Source of the DNA: CAYYFX01 sp046330135
Lineage (GTDB): Bacteria > ARS69
Direction of reading: 5' to 3'
DNA: 64,000 nt
Assembly: GCA_046330135.1 (NCBI GenBank)
Contig: JAXLTI010000003.1
Coordinates: 1,054,001 to 1,118,000, forward strand
A program made the translations under genes and the position numbers. Shown piece after piece: positions 22,294 through 32,200 of this stretch. Positions within the stretch are counted from its first letter, which is position 1, and the number at the start of each line of letters is the position of its first letter. The notes under the pieces were generated by a model. That model saw nothing but the letters and a program-made list of their open reading frames with translations, was not told the origin of the DNA and did no database searches.

Positions 22294-23085
22294 TCAACTG
22301 CTCTTCGGACGGGACACGAGGGTCACCGCCACTGCGAGCGACGCCGCCGCGAACGCCGCGGTCACGCCCCAGGAGACCGGCTCCGCCGGGAGGTTCGGCG
22401 TGGCCACGTCCAGGCCGTGGCGCAGGAGGGCGAGCCCGTACGTCAACGGGTTCACGGCGAGCGCGATCCGAAGGACGTGCGGCGCCCCCTCGATGGGGAA
22501 GAGCGCGCCCGACAGGAGCCAGAGGGGGAAGAGCACCAGGTTCATCACGCCGTGGAAGCCGGCCACGGAGTCCACGACCCAGGCGAAGCAGAACCCGAAC
22601 GCGTTGAGGGCGACGGCCAGGAGCGCCATCGCCCCGAGCGTCGATCCCCAGCAGGCTCTTCCGCCGCCCAGCCCGCCGAACCGGGCCAGCACGAGGAGAA
22701 GTGCCGCCTCGAGGAAGGCGGTCGTCGCGCCGCCGAGCACCTTGCCCAGGACGATGGCCGCGCGCGAGACCGGCGCCACGAGAACGGCCTGCAGGAACCC
22801 CTCGTGGCGGTCCTCGATGAGCGAGATGCACGCGAAGACGGACGCGAACACGAGGAGGAGCGCCACGGTCCCGGGGAAGAACCACACGAGCGCGTCGCCC
22901 TCGGGCCCCGAGGTCCCGGGCGGGCGGAACGAGCCGCCGAAGCCGAGGCCGAAGAGGAGCCAGAAGAGGATCGGCGTTCCGAGCGAGCCCATGAGACGCG
23001 AGCGCGCTCGCACGAAGCGGACGAGCTCGCGCCGCCAGAGCGAGAACACCGGGAGCCAGAAGCGCTGGACCGCGCCGGTCGACAT
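22294..23085 (-). CDS. ABC-2 type exporter permease
   Basis: 263 residues with six predicted transmembrane helices. It has the ABC-2 permease layout: an amphipathic start V-F-S-L-W-R-R-E-L-V-R-F-V-R-A-R-S-R, a cytoplasmic E-D-R-H-E-G-F-L-Q-A-V-L-V-A-P-V-S-R segment (coupling motif E-(K/R)-x-x-G-x-x-x-x-x-x-x-x-P), and a late N-P-L-T-Y. It pairs with the ATPase directly upstream (one base between genes). Cargo is unknown. Co-transcription with heme A synthase suggests a role in heme, lipid or oxidase maturation, but generic DrrB/NatB-like exporters look the same. Confidence 0.88.
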   Translation of the reverse strand: MSTGAVQRFWLPVFSLWRRELVRFVRARSRLMGSLGTPILFWLLFGLGFGGSFRPPGTSGPEGDALVWFFPGTVALLLVFASVFACISLIEDRHEGFLQAVLVAPVSRAAIVLGKVLGGATTAFLEAALLLVLARFGGLGGGRACWGSTLGAMALLAVALNAFGFCFAWVVDSVAGFHGVMNLVLFPLWLLSGALFPIEGAPHVLRIALAVNPLTYGLALLRHGLDVATPNLPAEPVSWGVTAAFAAASLAVAVTLVSRPKSS

Positions 23086-23086
23086 C

Positions 23087-24013
23087 TCACTCCTCCTCGG
23101 CGTGATAGCGATGGCCCGTGCGGCGGAAGAAGACGTCGGCGAGGGTGGGGCGCGCCACCGAGGCCGCGCGGATCCGCCCCGGGAGCGCCGCGAGGATCAA
23201 AGGCAGAAGCTCCGCTCCTCGCTCTGCCTCCAGGCGCACGGAGCCTTCGGCGATCGTCGCGGGTCTCGCGAAGCGCTCGCTCACCGCGCGCGCGACCTCC
23301 TCGGGAGCGTCGGTGACCAGCTCCACGACTTCGCCGCCGATCTCGCGCACCAGCTCCTCGGGACGGCCCTGCGCGACGAGCCGCCCGCGGTCCAGGATCG
23401 CGACGCGGTCGCACCGCTCCGCCTCTTCCAACAGGTGAGTGGTGAGCAGGCACGAGCCGCCGTCGCGCTGGTAGCGCGCGAGGGCCGCGAGCAGCGTCTC
23501 CCGCGCGCCCGGATCCAGGCCCGCGGAGGGCTCGTCCAGGAGAAGGACGGGGGGCCGGTGCAGAAGCGCCCGCGCCAGGTCGGCGCGCCGCCGAAGGCCG
23601 CCCGAGAGCTTCTCGACGCGATCGTGGGCCCGGTCGGCGACCTCGGCGCCGGCGAGGACTTCGTCCACGCGCCGTCCGAGCGCCTTCCCCGAGAGACCGT
23701 AGAGATGTCCCTGGTGCACCAGGTTCTCGCGGACGGAGAGCTTCCCGTCGAGGCTCTCGGCCTGGAACGCCACGCCGAGCGAGCGCCGGACGGCGTCCGG
23801 CTCGGCGAGAACGTCGCGCCCGTCCACGCGCGCCGAGCCCGACGTGGGCCGCAGCAACGTGGCCAGGATGCGGAAGAGCGTGCTCTTCCCGCTGCCGTTC
23901 GGACCGAGGAGCGCTACGAGCTCCCCGCGCGGCGCGGTCAGCTCGAGCGCGTCGAGCGCCGCCCGCTCGCCGTAGCGGTGGCCCAGCCCCACGGTCTCGA
24001 CGGCGTGGCTCAC
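23087..24013 (-). CDS. ABC transporter ATP-binding protein
   Basis: 308 residues. Walker A G-P-N-G-S-G-K-S-T (about 36-44), Q-loop F-Q-A-E-S, signature L-S-G-G-L-R-R-R (a variant of LSGGQ), Walker B L-L-L-D-E-P-S-A-G-L-D-P and switch His in T-T-H-L-L-E-E-A. A C-terminal ~80-residue DrrA/NatA-type extension ends in T-L-A-D-V-F-F-R-R-T-G. It powers the permease encoded next. The start is GTG at 24013 inside a GTGA overlap with the heme A synthase stop. Confidence 0.92.
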   Translation of the reverse strand: MSHAVETVGLGHRYGERAALDALELTAPRGELVALLGPNGSGKSTLFRILATLLRPTSGSARVDGRDVLAEPDAVRRSLGVAFQAESLDGKLSVRENLVHQGHLYGLSGKALGRRVDEVLAGAEVADRAHDRVEKLSGGLRRRADLARALLHRPPVLLLDEPSAGLDPGARETLLAALARYQRDGGSCLLTTHLLEEAERCDRVAILDRGRLVAQGRPEELVREIGGEVVELVTDAPEEVARAVSERFARPATIAEGSVRLEAERGAELLPLILAALPGRIRAASVARPTLADVFFRRTGHRYHAEEE

Positions 24014-25332
24014 GAGCGTGCCGGGGCGGGGGACTCGGCAGCGGGGGTCGCGCCGTCCGCGGGTGCCGGCAGGAGACGTCGCGTCCAGAGGGCGAGGAGC
24101 GCGGCGTTCGCGAGCAGCAGGGCGCCCACCGTCTGATGCGCGGTCATCGCGAGAGTCTCGAAGAGTCCCGTGCCGTGGTCGCGCGCACGCGTCAGCGCGA
24201 CGAGCGCGAGGCCGCCGAGCAGGAACTGCGTGGCCGCGTGGCCCATCAGCGCGCCGCCCGTCTTGCGCAGCGCGGGGATGCGCCGGTGCTGCCCGACGGT
24301 GCGGATGCCGACGGAGATGGCCGTGAGCAGCACGATCACCGCGAAGGTCACGTGCGCCATCACGCCTTCGCCCAGATGCCGAACGCGGATGCCGAGGAGG
24401 AGCTGCACGAGGATCACGCCCACGAGGACCGCGGAGAGCAGGCGATCCGTGGCGGCGGCGGAGCGATCGGCCGCGGGCCGAGGCGCGTCGCGCCACGTGC
24501 GTGACGCCACCGCCACGAGCGCCACCATGAACGCGAAGAAGATCTGCCCCGTGGCGCCGTGCACCATGGCGAGCGCGAGACTCGGGCGCGTGTCCGCGGG
24601 GGAGGTGCTCCACGTGAAGTGGCCCGTGACGCGCAGCCCGCCCAGCACTCCCTGCACGATCACGAGCGCGAGCGCGCCGAGGCCCATCGCCTTCAGGGCG
24701 CCGCGCGACTCGGTCATGAGCAGGCGGATCGCGAGGACGAGCGTCACGAAGCCCACGAGGGATCCGAACAACCGATGCGAGTGCTCGTAGTAGATCCCGC
24801 CCACCATGCGCGCGAGCGGGAAGAGGAACATGGGGCTGCCGTAGGAGTTCGGCCAGTCCACGACGGTGAGCCCCGCGCCTTCCGTGGTGACGAGCCCGCC
24901 GAGCGCGAGGAGGAAGAGCGTGGCCGCGGCGGCCACCTTCGCGAGCTCGAACGTGGGCTCGAGCTCCACGGGCGAGAGGAGCTTCCGCCCGAGCAGCCCG
25001 CCCGCGCCCCCGAGGAGCACGCCCAGGAGCAGGGACGCCGGGATCCACGTCACCGCGCCCGACGTGGACTCGCCGGCGATCACGCTCCCGAGCACCAGCA
25101 GGTTCACGAGGGAGGCCACGAGCCCCGCGGCCGCGCCGGCCCGGAAGCCCGTCCGCGATGCGCGTCCGGCGCGCACGCCGCCGAGCACCAGGAGCAGCAG
25201 CAGCGCGGGCAGGAGGATCGCTCCGGGAACAGGCGCCGCCGGGAATCTTCCGAGGAAACCCACGACCCACATCGCCACGGACGTGCCGAAGCCGACGGCG
25301 AGCGCCAGGGCGAACGTTCCGCTCGGGTTCAT
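24010..25332 (-). CDS. ctaA: Heme A synthase (COX15/CtaA) with N-terminal membrane extension
   Basis: 440 residues. Residues ~128-425 are the eight-helix COX15/CtaA protein, with the heme-ligand histidines in E-H-S-H-R, V-H-G-A-T-G, A-H-V-T-F and A-H-Q-T-V-G-A. It oxidises the heme O methyl group to make heme A for the oxidase. The first ~125 residues are an additional hydrophobic domain with about four helices and Gly/Ala-rich loops, not part of standard CtaA. This is a fusion or a lineage-specific extension. The ATG at 25332 is preceded by GGAGGG. First gene of a three-gene unit with the ABC exporter. Confidence 0.9.
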   Translation of the reverse strand: MNPSGTFALALAVGFGTSVAMWVVGFLGRFPAAPVPGAILLPALLLLLVLGGVRAGRASRTGFRAGAAAGLVASLVNLLVLGSVIAGESTSGAVTWIPASLLLGVLLGGAGGLLGRKLLSPVELEPTFELAKVAAAATLFLLALGGLVTTEGAGLTVVDWPNSYGSPMFLFPLARMVGGIYYEHSHRLFGSLVGFVTLVLAIRLLMTESRGALKAMGLGALALVIVQGVLGGLRVTGHFTWSTSPADTRPSLALAMVHGATGQIFFAFMVALVAVASRTWRDAPRPAADRSAAATDRLLSAVLVGVILVQLLLGIRVRHLGEGVMAHVTFAVIVLLTAISVGIRTVGQHRRIPALRKTGGALMGHAATQFLLGGLALVALTRARDHGTGLFETLAMTAHQTVGALLLANAALLALWTRRLLPAPADGATPAAESPAPARS

Positions 25333-25505
25333 CGTTCCCTCCAGGGCCGTCTTCTCGGGAGCTCCGTCCAGGGAAGGTCGACACCGGAGAACATGAGTAC
25401 CCGAAGCGGTCGCGTCGCGCCAGTCGCCATGTCCTGCTCGTCGGCACTCTTCCCTGATGCCGCGGTGGCCGGTCCAGTCGATCGAAGGGGCCTTCGGCGA
25501 CGGGA
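25333..25505. other. Intergenic region upstream of heme A synthase
   Basis: 173 bases between the 2-oxoglutarate dehydrogenase stop and ctaA. It contains the ctaA ribosome-binding site. A short inverted repeat cgaag-gggc-cttcg (about 25484-25497) lies just after the dehydrogenase stop and is a weak terminator candidate. No convincing promoter was identified. Confidence 0.35.
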
Positions 25506-28500
25506 TCAGGCCAGGAAGGCCTCCTGGAGGAGGAGCTCCTGCTCGACCACGTGCACGGCGTGGCTCCCGCTCGCGGGGCTGGCGGAGCGCGGGCGAGCGG
25601 TGTGCGTCAACTCGTAGCCTTCGGGCAAGCGCTCCCGGAGCCGCTCGAGGACGAAGGTCCAGGCGCCCATGTTGAGGGGCTCCTCCTGCACCCAGCGCAC
25701 CCGGCGCGCCGCGGGGTAGCGGGCGAGCAGAGCGCGGAGGTCGTCGCCCGGGAACGGGTAGAGCTGCTCCAACCGGACGATGGCCACGCCCGGCATGGCG
25801 TGCTGCGCCCGGAACGCGAAGAGGTCGTGCGCCACCTTCCCCGAGCAGAGGAGGATCCGCTCGGCCGCGGGATCGCTCGCCGGATCGTCCATCAGGAGCC
25901 GGAAGCTCCCGCTCGTGAACTCCGAAGCGGCGCTCTTCGCCGCGCTCGCCCGCAAGAGGCTCTTCGGCGTCATCACCACGAGGGGCTTCGGCGGACCCTG
26001 GCGGACCTGTCGGCGCAGCAGGTGGAAGTACTGCGCCGCCGTCGTGGGCATCGCCACGCGCATGTTGCGCTTCGCGCAGAGCGTGAGGAAGCGCTCGAGC
26101 CGGGCGCTGGAGTGCTCCGGCCCCTGGCCCTCCAGCCCGTGCGGGAGGAGCAGCACCAGCCGGCTCGACTGGCCCCACTTGTCCTCGGAGGAGGAGATGA
26201 ACTGGTCGATCACGATCTGCGCGCCGTTCGCGAAGTCGCCGAACTGCGCTTCCCAGAGCACCAGCGCATCGTCGGCGGAGACGGAGTAGCCGTACTCGAA
26301 GCCGAGCACGGCGAACTCGGAGAGCAGGCTGTCGACCGCCTGGAAGCGCGCGGCGCCGTCGCCGAGATGGCCGAGCGGCGTGTACTCGTCCTGGTTCTCC
26401 TGATCGATGAGCACCGCATGGCGCTGCGAGAACGTTCCGCGGCGGGAGTCCTGTCCGGACAAGCGCACGGGAGTGCCCTCGAGGAGGATCGAGCCGAACG
26501 CGAGCGCCTCGGCGGTGGCCCAGTCCACGGAGTCGTGCTCGAGCATGCGCGCGCGCTCGTCGAGAACGCGCTGCAGCTTCGGGTGGACGTGCAGCGTGGC
26601 GGGGTGCGACGAGACGGCGCGCAGCACGGCCTCGAGCGTCTCGCGCGGCACGCCGGTCTCGGGGGACGGACGCGCGTCGTCGGACGGCGCCTCCCGCGGA
26701 AGGATGGGCGTGGGCGGGCTGCTGTCGTGCGTGACCGCGAACGCCTCCTCGAGCCGGCGGCGGAAGTCCGCGAGCGCGGCTTCCTCCTCGTCCCCGCGGA
26801 TCTCGCCGCGCCGCACGAGCGATTCGGTGTAGAGCAGGCGCACCGGACGCATCTCGCGGATGCGCGCGTACATGAGGGGCTGCGTGAAGGAGGGCTCGTC
26901 GCTCTCGTTGTGGCCGTGCTTGCGGTAGCACTGCATGTCCACGACGACGTCCTTCTTGAAGCGCTGCCGGAACGCGAAGGCCAGATCGATCACGCGAACG
27001 CACGCCTCGGGGTCGTTGCCGTTCACGTGGAAGATCGGCGCCTGCACCATGCGCGCCACGTCCGTGGGGTAGACGGTGGAGCGCGCATCGACGGGCGCCG
27101 TGGTGAAGCCGATTCCGTTGTTCACGACGAGGTGGATCGTGCCGCCGGTGCGATAGCCCTTGAGATCGGAGAGGTTCAACGTCTCCGCCACCACGCCCTG
27201 ACCCGCGAACGCGGCGTCGCCGTGGATGAGGACCGGCAGCACGTTCGCGCGCTCGACGCCCCCGCGACGGTCCTGCTTCGCCCGCGCCATCCCCTCCACC
27301 ACGGGATCCACCGCCTCCAGGTGGCTCGGGTTCGACGCGAGCGTCAGCGCGAGCCGCTCGCCGCTCGGCCCCACGTGCTCGCCGGTGGCGCCGAGGTGGT
27401 ACTTCACGTCGCCCGAGCCCTCGAGGCTCTCCGGATCCACGTCGCCTTCGAACGTGCGGAACATCTTCTCGAGGCTCATGCCCACGAGGTTCGCGAGCAC
27501 GTTGAGACGGCCGCGGTGCGCCATGCCGATGACGGCCTCCGAGAGGCCCGCGTCCGCCGCGCGCGTGAAGAGGACGTCGAGCATCGGGATCATGGTCTCC
27601 GCGCCCTCGAGGCTGAAGCGCTTGTGCCCGACGTACTTGGTGTGCAGGAAGCGCTCGAAGGCGTCGGCGGCGTTCAGCCGATCCAGGAGCCGGCGCTTCG
27701 CCTTCGCGTCCACCCAGTCCGCGCGCGAGGTCCTGCCCTCGACGCGATCGCGGATCCACGCCTTCTGGTCGGGCTCCTGGATGTGCATGTACTCCACGCC
27801 GATCGAGCGGCAATACGCCTCGTGCAGGAGCGCGACGATGTCGCGGAGCGTCATGCGCGAGCGCCCCGCCAGTCCGCCGGTGAAGAACTCGCGGTCGAGG
27901 TCCCAGACGGTGAGGCCGTAGTGCTCGGGATCGAGCTCCGGGTGCGCGGGGACGTCGGTGGCCAGGGGATTCACGCGCGCGATGAGGTGGCCGCGAACGC
28001 GATAGGCGCGGATCAGCTGCAGGACCTGCGCTTCCTTCTCGAGCAGGCCCTCGCCGCGCTCGGCGGCGGGGCTGCGATCGGACACGAGGCGCACCGGGCG
28101 CAACGGGACGCCGAGGCTCTCGAAGATCCCGTCGTAGAAGCCCTGCTCGGCCTGGAGCAGCGCGTCGAAGGTGCGGAGGAACTCGCCGCTCTCCGCGCCC
28201 TGGATCACGCGATGGTCGTACGTGCTCGTCACCGTCATGACTCGGCTCACGCCGAGGCTCGCGAGTGCGGACGGATCGGCGCTCCGGAACGCGGCCGGGT
28301 AGTCGATGGCGCCCGTCGCGAAGATGAGCCCCTGGCCGGCCATGAGCCGAGGGATCGAGTGGGCGGTGCCGATCATCCCCGGGTTGGTCAGCGTGACCGT
28401 GGTGCCCGCGAAGTCGTCGGGGGTGAGCCGGCTCTCTCTCGCCTTCGCGATCGTGGCGTCGTACGCGGCGAGGAAGTCGCGGAAGGAGAGGCGATCCGCA

Positions 28501-29120
28501 CGCTTGATGTTCGGCACGAGCAGGCCGCGCGTGCCGTCCCGGCGCACCACGTCCACCGCGATGCCGAGGTTCACGCCGTCCGGCAGCACGCGGTGCGGCG
28601 TTCCTTCGATCTCGGCGTACGCGGCGGTCATGGCCGGATGCCGCCGCAGCGCTTCGAGCAGCGCCCACGCCACGAGGTGCGTGAAGCTGACCTTCCGGCC
28701 GCTCGCCGCGAGATCCTGGTTCGCGAGGCGGCGGTTCTCCTCGAGGACCCGCACGGCCACGTCGCGCACCGACGTGGCGGTGGGGATCGACAGGCTCTGC
28801 TCCATGTTCTCGACGAGGCGCGCCGCCGGACCGCGGATCGCGACGGCTCCCGGGGCCGCGGCCGGCGCGATCGCCGGGGAGGCTTCCCCGGACGCCGAGG
28901 CGGCCGCAGGCGCCGCCGAGTCGGCCGCCGTCGGCGGGGGTACTGGAGCGGCGGGCGTCGCGCTCCGGCGGCCTTCGGCCTCGCCCTCTCGATCGAAGAA
29001 GCCGCGCCAGGAGTCTCCCACGGACTCCGGGAACTCACGGAACTGCCGGTACTTCTCCTCGATCAGCCAGGCATTCGGGCCGAAGCGCGACGCGTCGTCC
29101 GGACCCGCGGGGTCGCTCAC
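25506..29120 (-). CDS. kgd: Multifunctional 2-oxoglutarate dehydrogenase (E2 acyltransferase-E1 fusion)
   Basis: 1204 residues in the arrangement known from actinobacterial Kgd/OdhA. A short E1-type start (F-G-P-N-A-W-L-I-E-E-K-Y) is followed by an Ala/Pro linker, then a succinyltransferase catalytic domain (about 95-340) with D-H-R-V-I-Q-G-A. A full ThDP-dependent E1 follows (about 370-1200) with H-R-G-R-L-N-V-L, G-D-A-A-F-A-G-Q-G and the pyrimidine-domain E-Y-G-Y-S-V. No lipoyl domain is present, so lipoylated E2 and E3 must come from elsewhere. It oxidatively decarboxylates 2-oxoglutarate in the TCA cycle. The start is GTG at 29120 with GAGGAG eight bases upstream. Outside actinobacteria this fusion is uncommon. 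Confidence 0.93.
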   Translation of the reverse strand: MSDPAGPDDASRFGPNAWLIEEKYRQFREFPESVGDSWRGFFDREGEAEGRRSATPAAPVPPPTAADSAAPAAASASGEASPAIAPAAAPGAVAIRGPAARLVENMEQSLSIPTATSVRDVAVRVLEENRRLANQDLAASGRKVSFTHLVAWALLEALRRHPAMTAAYAEIEGTPHRVLPDGVNLGIAVDVVRRDGTRGLLVPNIKRADRLSFRDFLAAYDATIAKARESRLTPDDFAGTTVTLTNPGMIGTAHSIPRLMAGQGLIFATGAIDYPAAFRSADPSALASLGVSRVMTVTSTYDHRVIQGAESGEFLRTFDALLQAEQGFYDGIFESLGVPLRPVRLVSDRSPAAERGEGLLEKEAQVLQLIRAYRVRGHLIARVNPLATDVPAHPELDPEHYGLTVWDLDREFFTGGLAGRSRMTLRDIVALLHEAYCRSIGVEYMHIQEPDQKAWIRDRVEGRTSRADWVDAKAKRRLLDRLNAADAFERFLHTKYVGHKRFSLEGAETMIPMLDVLFTRAADAGLSEAVIGMAHRGRLNVLANLVGMSLEKMFRTFEGDVDPESLEGSGDVKYHLGATGEHVGPSGERLALTLASNPSHLEAVDPVVEGMARAKQDRRGGVERANVLPVLIHGDAAFAGQGVVAETLNLSDLKGYRTGGTIHLVVNNGIGFTTAPVDARSTVYPTDVARMVQAPIFHVNGNDPEACVRVIDLAFAFRQRFKKDVVVDMQCYRKHGHNESDEPSFTQPLMYARIREMRPVRLLYTESLVRRGEIRGDEEEAALADFRRRLEEAFAVTHDSSPPTPILPREAPSDDARPSPETGVPRETLEAVLRAVSSHPATLHVHPKLQRVLDERARMLEHDSVDWATAEALAFGSILLEGTPVRLSGQDSRRGTFSQRHAVLIDQENQDEYTPLGHLGDGAARFQAVDSLLSEFAVLGFEYGYSVSADDALVLWEAQFGDFANGAQIVIDQFISSSEDKWGQSSRLVLLLPHGLEGQGPEHSSARLERFLTLCAKRNMRVAMPTTAAQYFHLLRRQVRQGPPKPLVVMTPKSLLRASAAKSAASEFTSGSFRLLMDDPASDPAAERILLCSGKVAHDLFAFRAQHAMPGVAIVRLEQLYPFPGDDLRALLARYPAARRVRWVQEEPLNMGAWTFVLERLRERLPEGYELTHTARPRSASPASGSHAVHVVEQELLLQEAFLA

Positions 29121-29169
29121 GATCAGGCTCCTCTTCCGGGACGATGACGAAGATACGGCCGAACGCCGA

Positions 29170-29228
29170 GGCGGGGGGCGCCGAGACGCCCCCCGCCCGC
29201 CGACCTCTCTTACGGCACCGAGGTGCCG
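29170..29228 (-). terminator. Two GC-rich hairpins downstream of the tricorn-like gene
   Basis: A perfect 11-bp stem (29170-29180 with 29187-29197, 6-base loop) and a 6-bp stem (29213-29218 with 29223-29228) lie between the tricorn-like stop and the 2-oxoglutarate dehydrogenase start. Neither is followed by a clear T-run on the reverse strand. They could terminate or attenuate read-through between the two genes. Confidence 0.5.
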
Positions 29229-29240
29229 TGCGTCGAGCCG

Positions 29241-32200
29241 CTACTTGCCGGCCTCCCGAGCCCGGTAGCCCTCGCGGCTCTTGTCGGGGATCGCTCCCTG
29301 GAACGTCGGCTGAGGCGGCGGGTTCGCCGCGAGCCGCTTCAAGGTCTCCTGGATCCCTCGATCGAGCTGCGGGTCGAGCCCCTGAGCCTCGTCCTGCGGG
29401 TAGTTCGCGACCTCGATGTCGGGGTCCACGCCGTGGTTCTCGATCGCCCAGCCCTTCTTGGGATCCCACATCGCGTACTCGGGCTGCGTGAGGTGCCCGC
29501 CGTCGACGAGGCGCTTGTCGTCGCGGATCCCGATCACGCCGCCCCACGAGCGCTGTCCGATCACGGGGGCGAGACCTTCCTTCTGGCACATGTACGGGAA
29601 GATGTCGCCGTCCGAGCCGGCTTCCTCGTTCAGCAGGACCACGAACGGCCCGTTGAGCGTGCGATAGGGATACGTGTTGATCCCGCCGCCGCGCGACCGA
29701 TCGAACGTGTCCACCTTGCGGCGGAGCCGCTCGACCATCATCTGCGAGACGAAGCCGCCGCCGTTCCAGCGGCAGTCCACGATCATGCCTTCCTTGTCGA
29801 GCTGCGGATAGAACCAGCGGTTGAACTCGATGAGGCCGCTGGAGCCCATGTCCGGAAGGTGGATGTAGCCGAGCTTGCCGCCGCTCGCCTTCGCGACGGC
29901 CTCGCGGTTCATCCGCACCCAGTCGATGTAGCGCAGGCGCCCGTCGTCCGGGACGGGCTCCACCACCACGTCGCGAGCGCCCTTGCCGTCCGCGGTCTTG
30001 GAGATGCCGAGCACCACCTTGCGTCCGGCGAGGTTCTCGAACGCGGCCTCGAGCGGCCGCCCCGACGGCAGCGGACGGTGATTCACGGCGACGATGTACT
30101 CGCCTTCCTGCACGTGGACGTCGGGCGCGTCGAGCGGCGCGCGATCGAGATCCGCCACGTCGCCGCGGAAGATCTTCGTGATCTTGTACGCGCTGCCCTC
30201 GCGCTGGAACCGTCCGCCGAGCAGGCCGACCGGCGTGTTCCGGGGATCCATGCCCATGTCGCCGCCGTACACGTACGTGTGCGACGTGGACAGCTCGCCG
30301 ATCATCTCGCCCATGAGATCGCGGAGATCGTCGCGGATCGCGAGGCGGGGGAGCAGGGTGGCGTAGTGGTCGCGCACCGCCGTCCAGTTCACGCCCGCGA
30401 GATCCGGCGTCCACACGAAGTCGCGCATGTGACGCCAGCCCTCGAAGAACATCTGCCGCCACTCTTCGCGCGGGTCGAGGTCGATCACGACGTCGTCGAG
30501 CGACACGGCCGACTTCGACAGGTCGTCGCCCGCCGGCGCATCCGCGTCGATGACGAAGATCTTCCCGCGATCCTTCATGAACGCCAGCTTGCTCGCCCCC
30601 GGCTCGAGGTCGTAGCCGGACACGCCCTCGGACACGGTCTTCTCTTCCTTGTCCTCGAAGCTGTACATCACGAGCTTGCCGTCCGGATGATCGCCGCCGC
30701 CGTCGTCGTCCCCCGCGATGCCCTGCACGGGATGCGAGAGCCAGTACAGGTGCTTCGACGTGGCGCCGAGCCCGTTCAGGATGCCGGCGTCCACGGGGAC
30801 TTCGACGACGCGTCGCGCGAGGCCGTCCCAGTCGATGACGACGGGCTCGGGCTTCTTCTTCTCCTCGTCCTTGCCCTTCTCGTCGCCCTTCTTGTCCTTA
30901 TCCTTGTCCTTGCCCTTGTCGGCCTTGTCCTTGTCGCCCTTCTTCTCGTCCTTCTTCTTGTCCGCGTCGTCGTCCGGGAGACCCTTGCGATCCTCGAACG
31001 GGTTCTTCCCGTCCGCCTTCAGGAGGACGAGGTAGGGCTTCGTGCTGAGGACGTCGACGTTCTGGAAGTCTCGCGCGCCGTCGAGCACGGGATTCACCGT
31101 GCGCAGGCTCAGGAACGCGAGCCAGCGCCCGTCCGGATCCCACGCCGGCGAGAAGTCGATTGTGGCCTCGCCGGTGGCGCGGTGGAGCGATCCGTCCTTC
31201 GAGTCCCAGATCCAGATCGAGGAGAACTCGGAGCGCGGGACCTTCGTGTACGCGAGGTAGCGACCGTCCGGGCTCCAGGTGTACTCGCGGATCTCGGCCT
31301 GCTCGGACTGGTCCACCTTCTGCGGAGCGCCGCCCTTCGCGGGCGCCACGTAGAGCGTCTGCGTCTGGTCGCCCCACGCGATCCACTTGCCGTCCGGGGA
31401 AGGGACCGGCGGGAAGTGCCAGCCGGTCTTGCCCGCCGCCACGACCACCGACGCGTCCCCGCGGCCCCAGGAGTCGATGGAGCGGATCTCCTCCTCGCCG
31501 GTGGCGTCCGTGATGTAGTAGATCCGCTTGCTGTCCGGATCGAATGCGGCGCCGCGCTCACGCGCGCCGCTGCCGCCCGTGATCGTGAGCGTCACGCCCT
31601 TCTTCGCCGGGACCGAGAAGATCTCGCCGCGCGACTCGATCGCGAGCCGCTCGCCGTCCGGCGAGAGGTCGAAGCCGACGAGGTACTTCGTGGCATCCGG
31701 GTAGCGCACGCGCGTGAGCACGCGCTCGCTCGGCAGGTCGATGGCGAGCTTCGCGTCCGAGCCTTTCGCGATGTCGTAGAGGCCGATGTCCCCCGCGACC
31801 TGGTAGACGATGCGACCCTTGTCCCCGAGCTCGGGGTAGCGCACGTCCCAGTCGCCGTGGCTCGTGTGGCTCTTCTGGTCCGAGCCGTCCGGCTTCATGG
31901 ACCAGATCTCCTGCGTGCCGCCCTTGTCGCACGCATAGTAGATCCGCCCCTGGTACCACATGGGCATCATGTCGTAGCCGGAGAACGACGTGACGTCCTT
32001 GAAGTCGTTCTTGCCCGGGTGACCCACCCAGATGTCCTCGTTCGTGCCGCCGCGGTAGCGCTTCCACGTGGCGCGCTCGCGGTCGGTGCGATTGATCGCC
32101 CACGCGCCGGTGTCGGGGTCGATGGCCAGGCGGCTCGCGCGGCCGACGGGCATGACCCGCGCGTCCCCGCCGTTCGCGGAGACCGCGTAGACCTGCCAGT

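Noticed and set aside
22294..24013. Assignment of the ABC exporter to CcmAB heme export
   Set aside because: The permease has the ABC-2/DrrB-like pattern, not that of CcmB, and no ccm genes are nearby.
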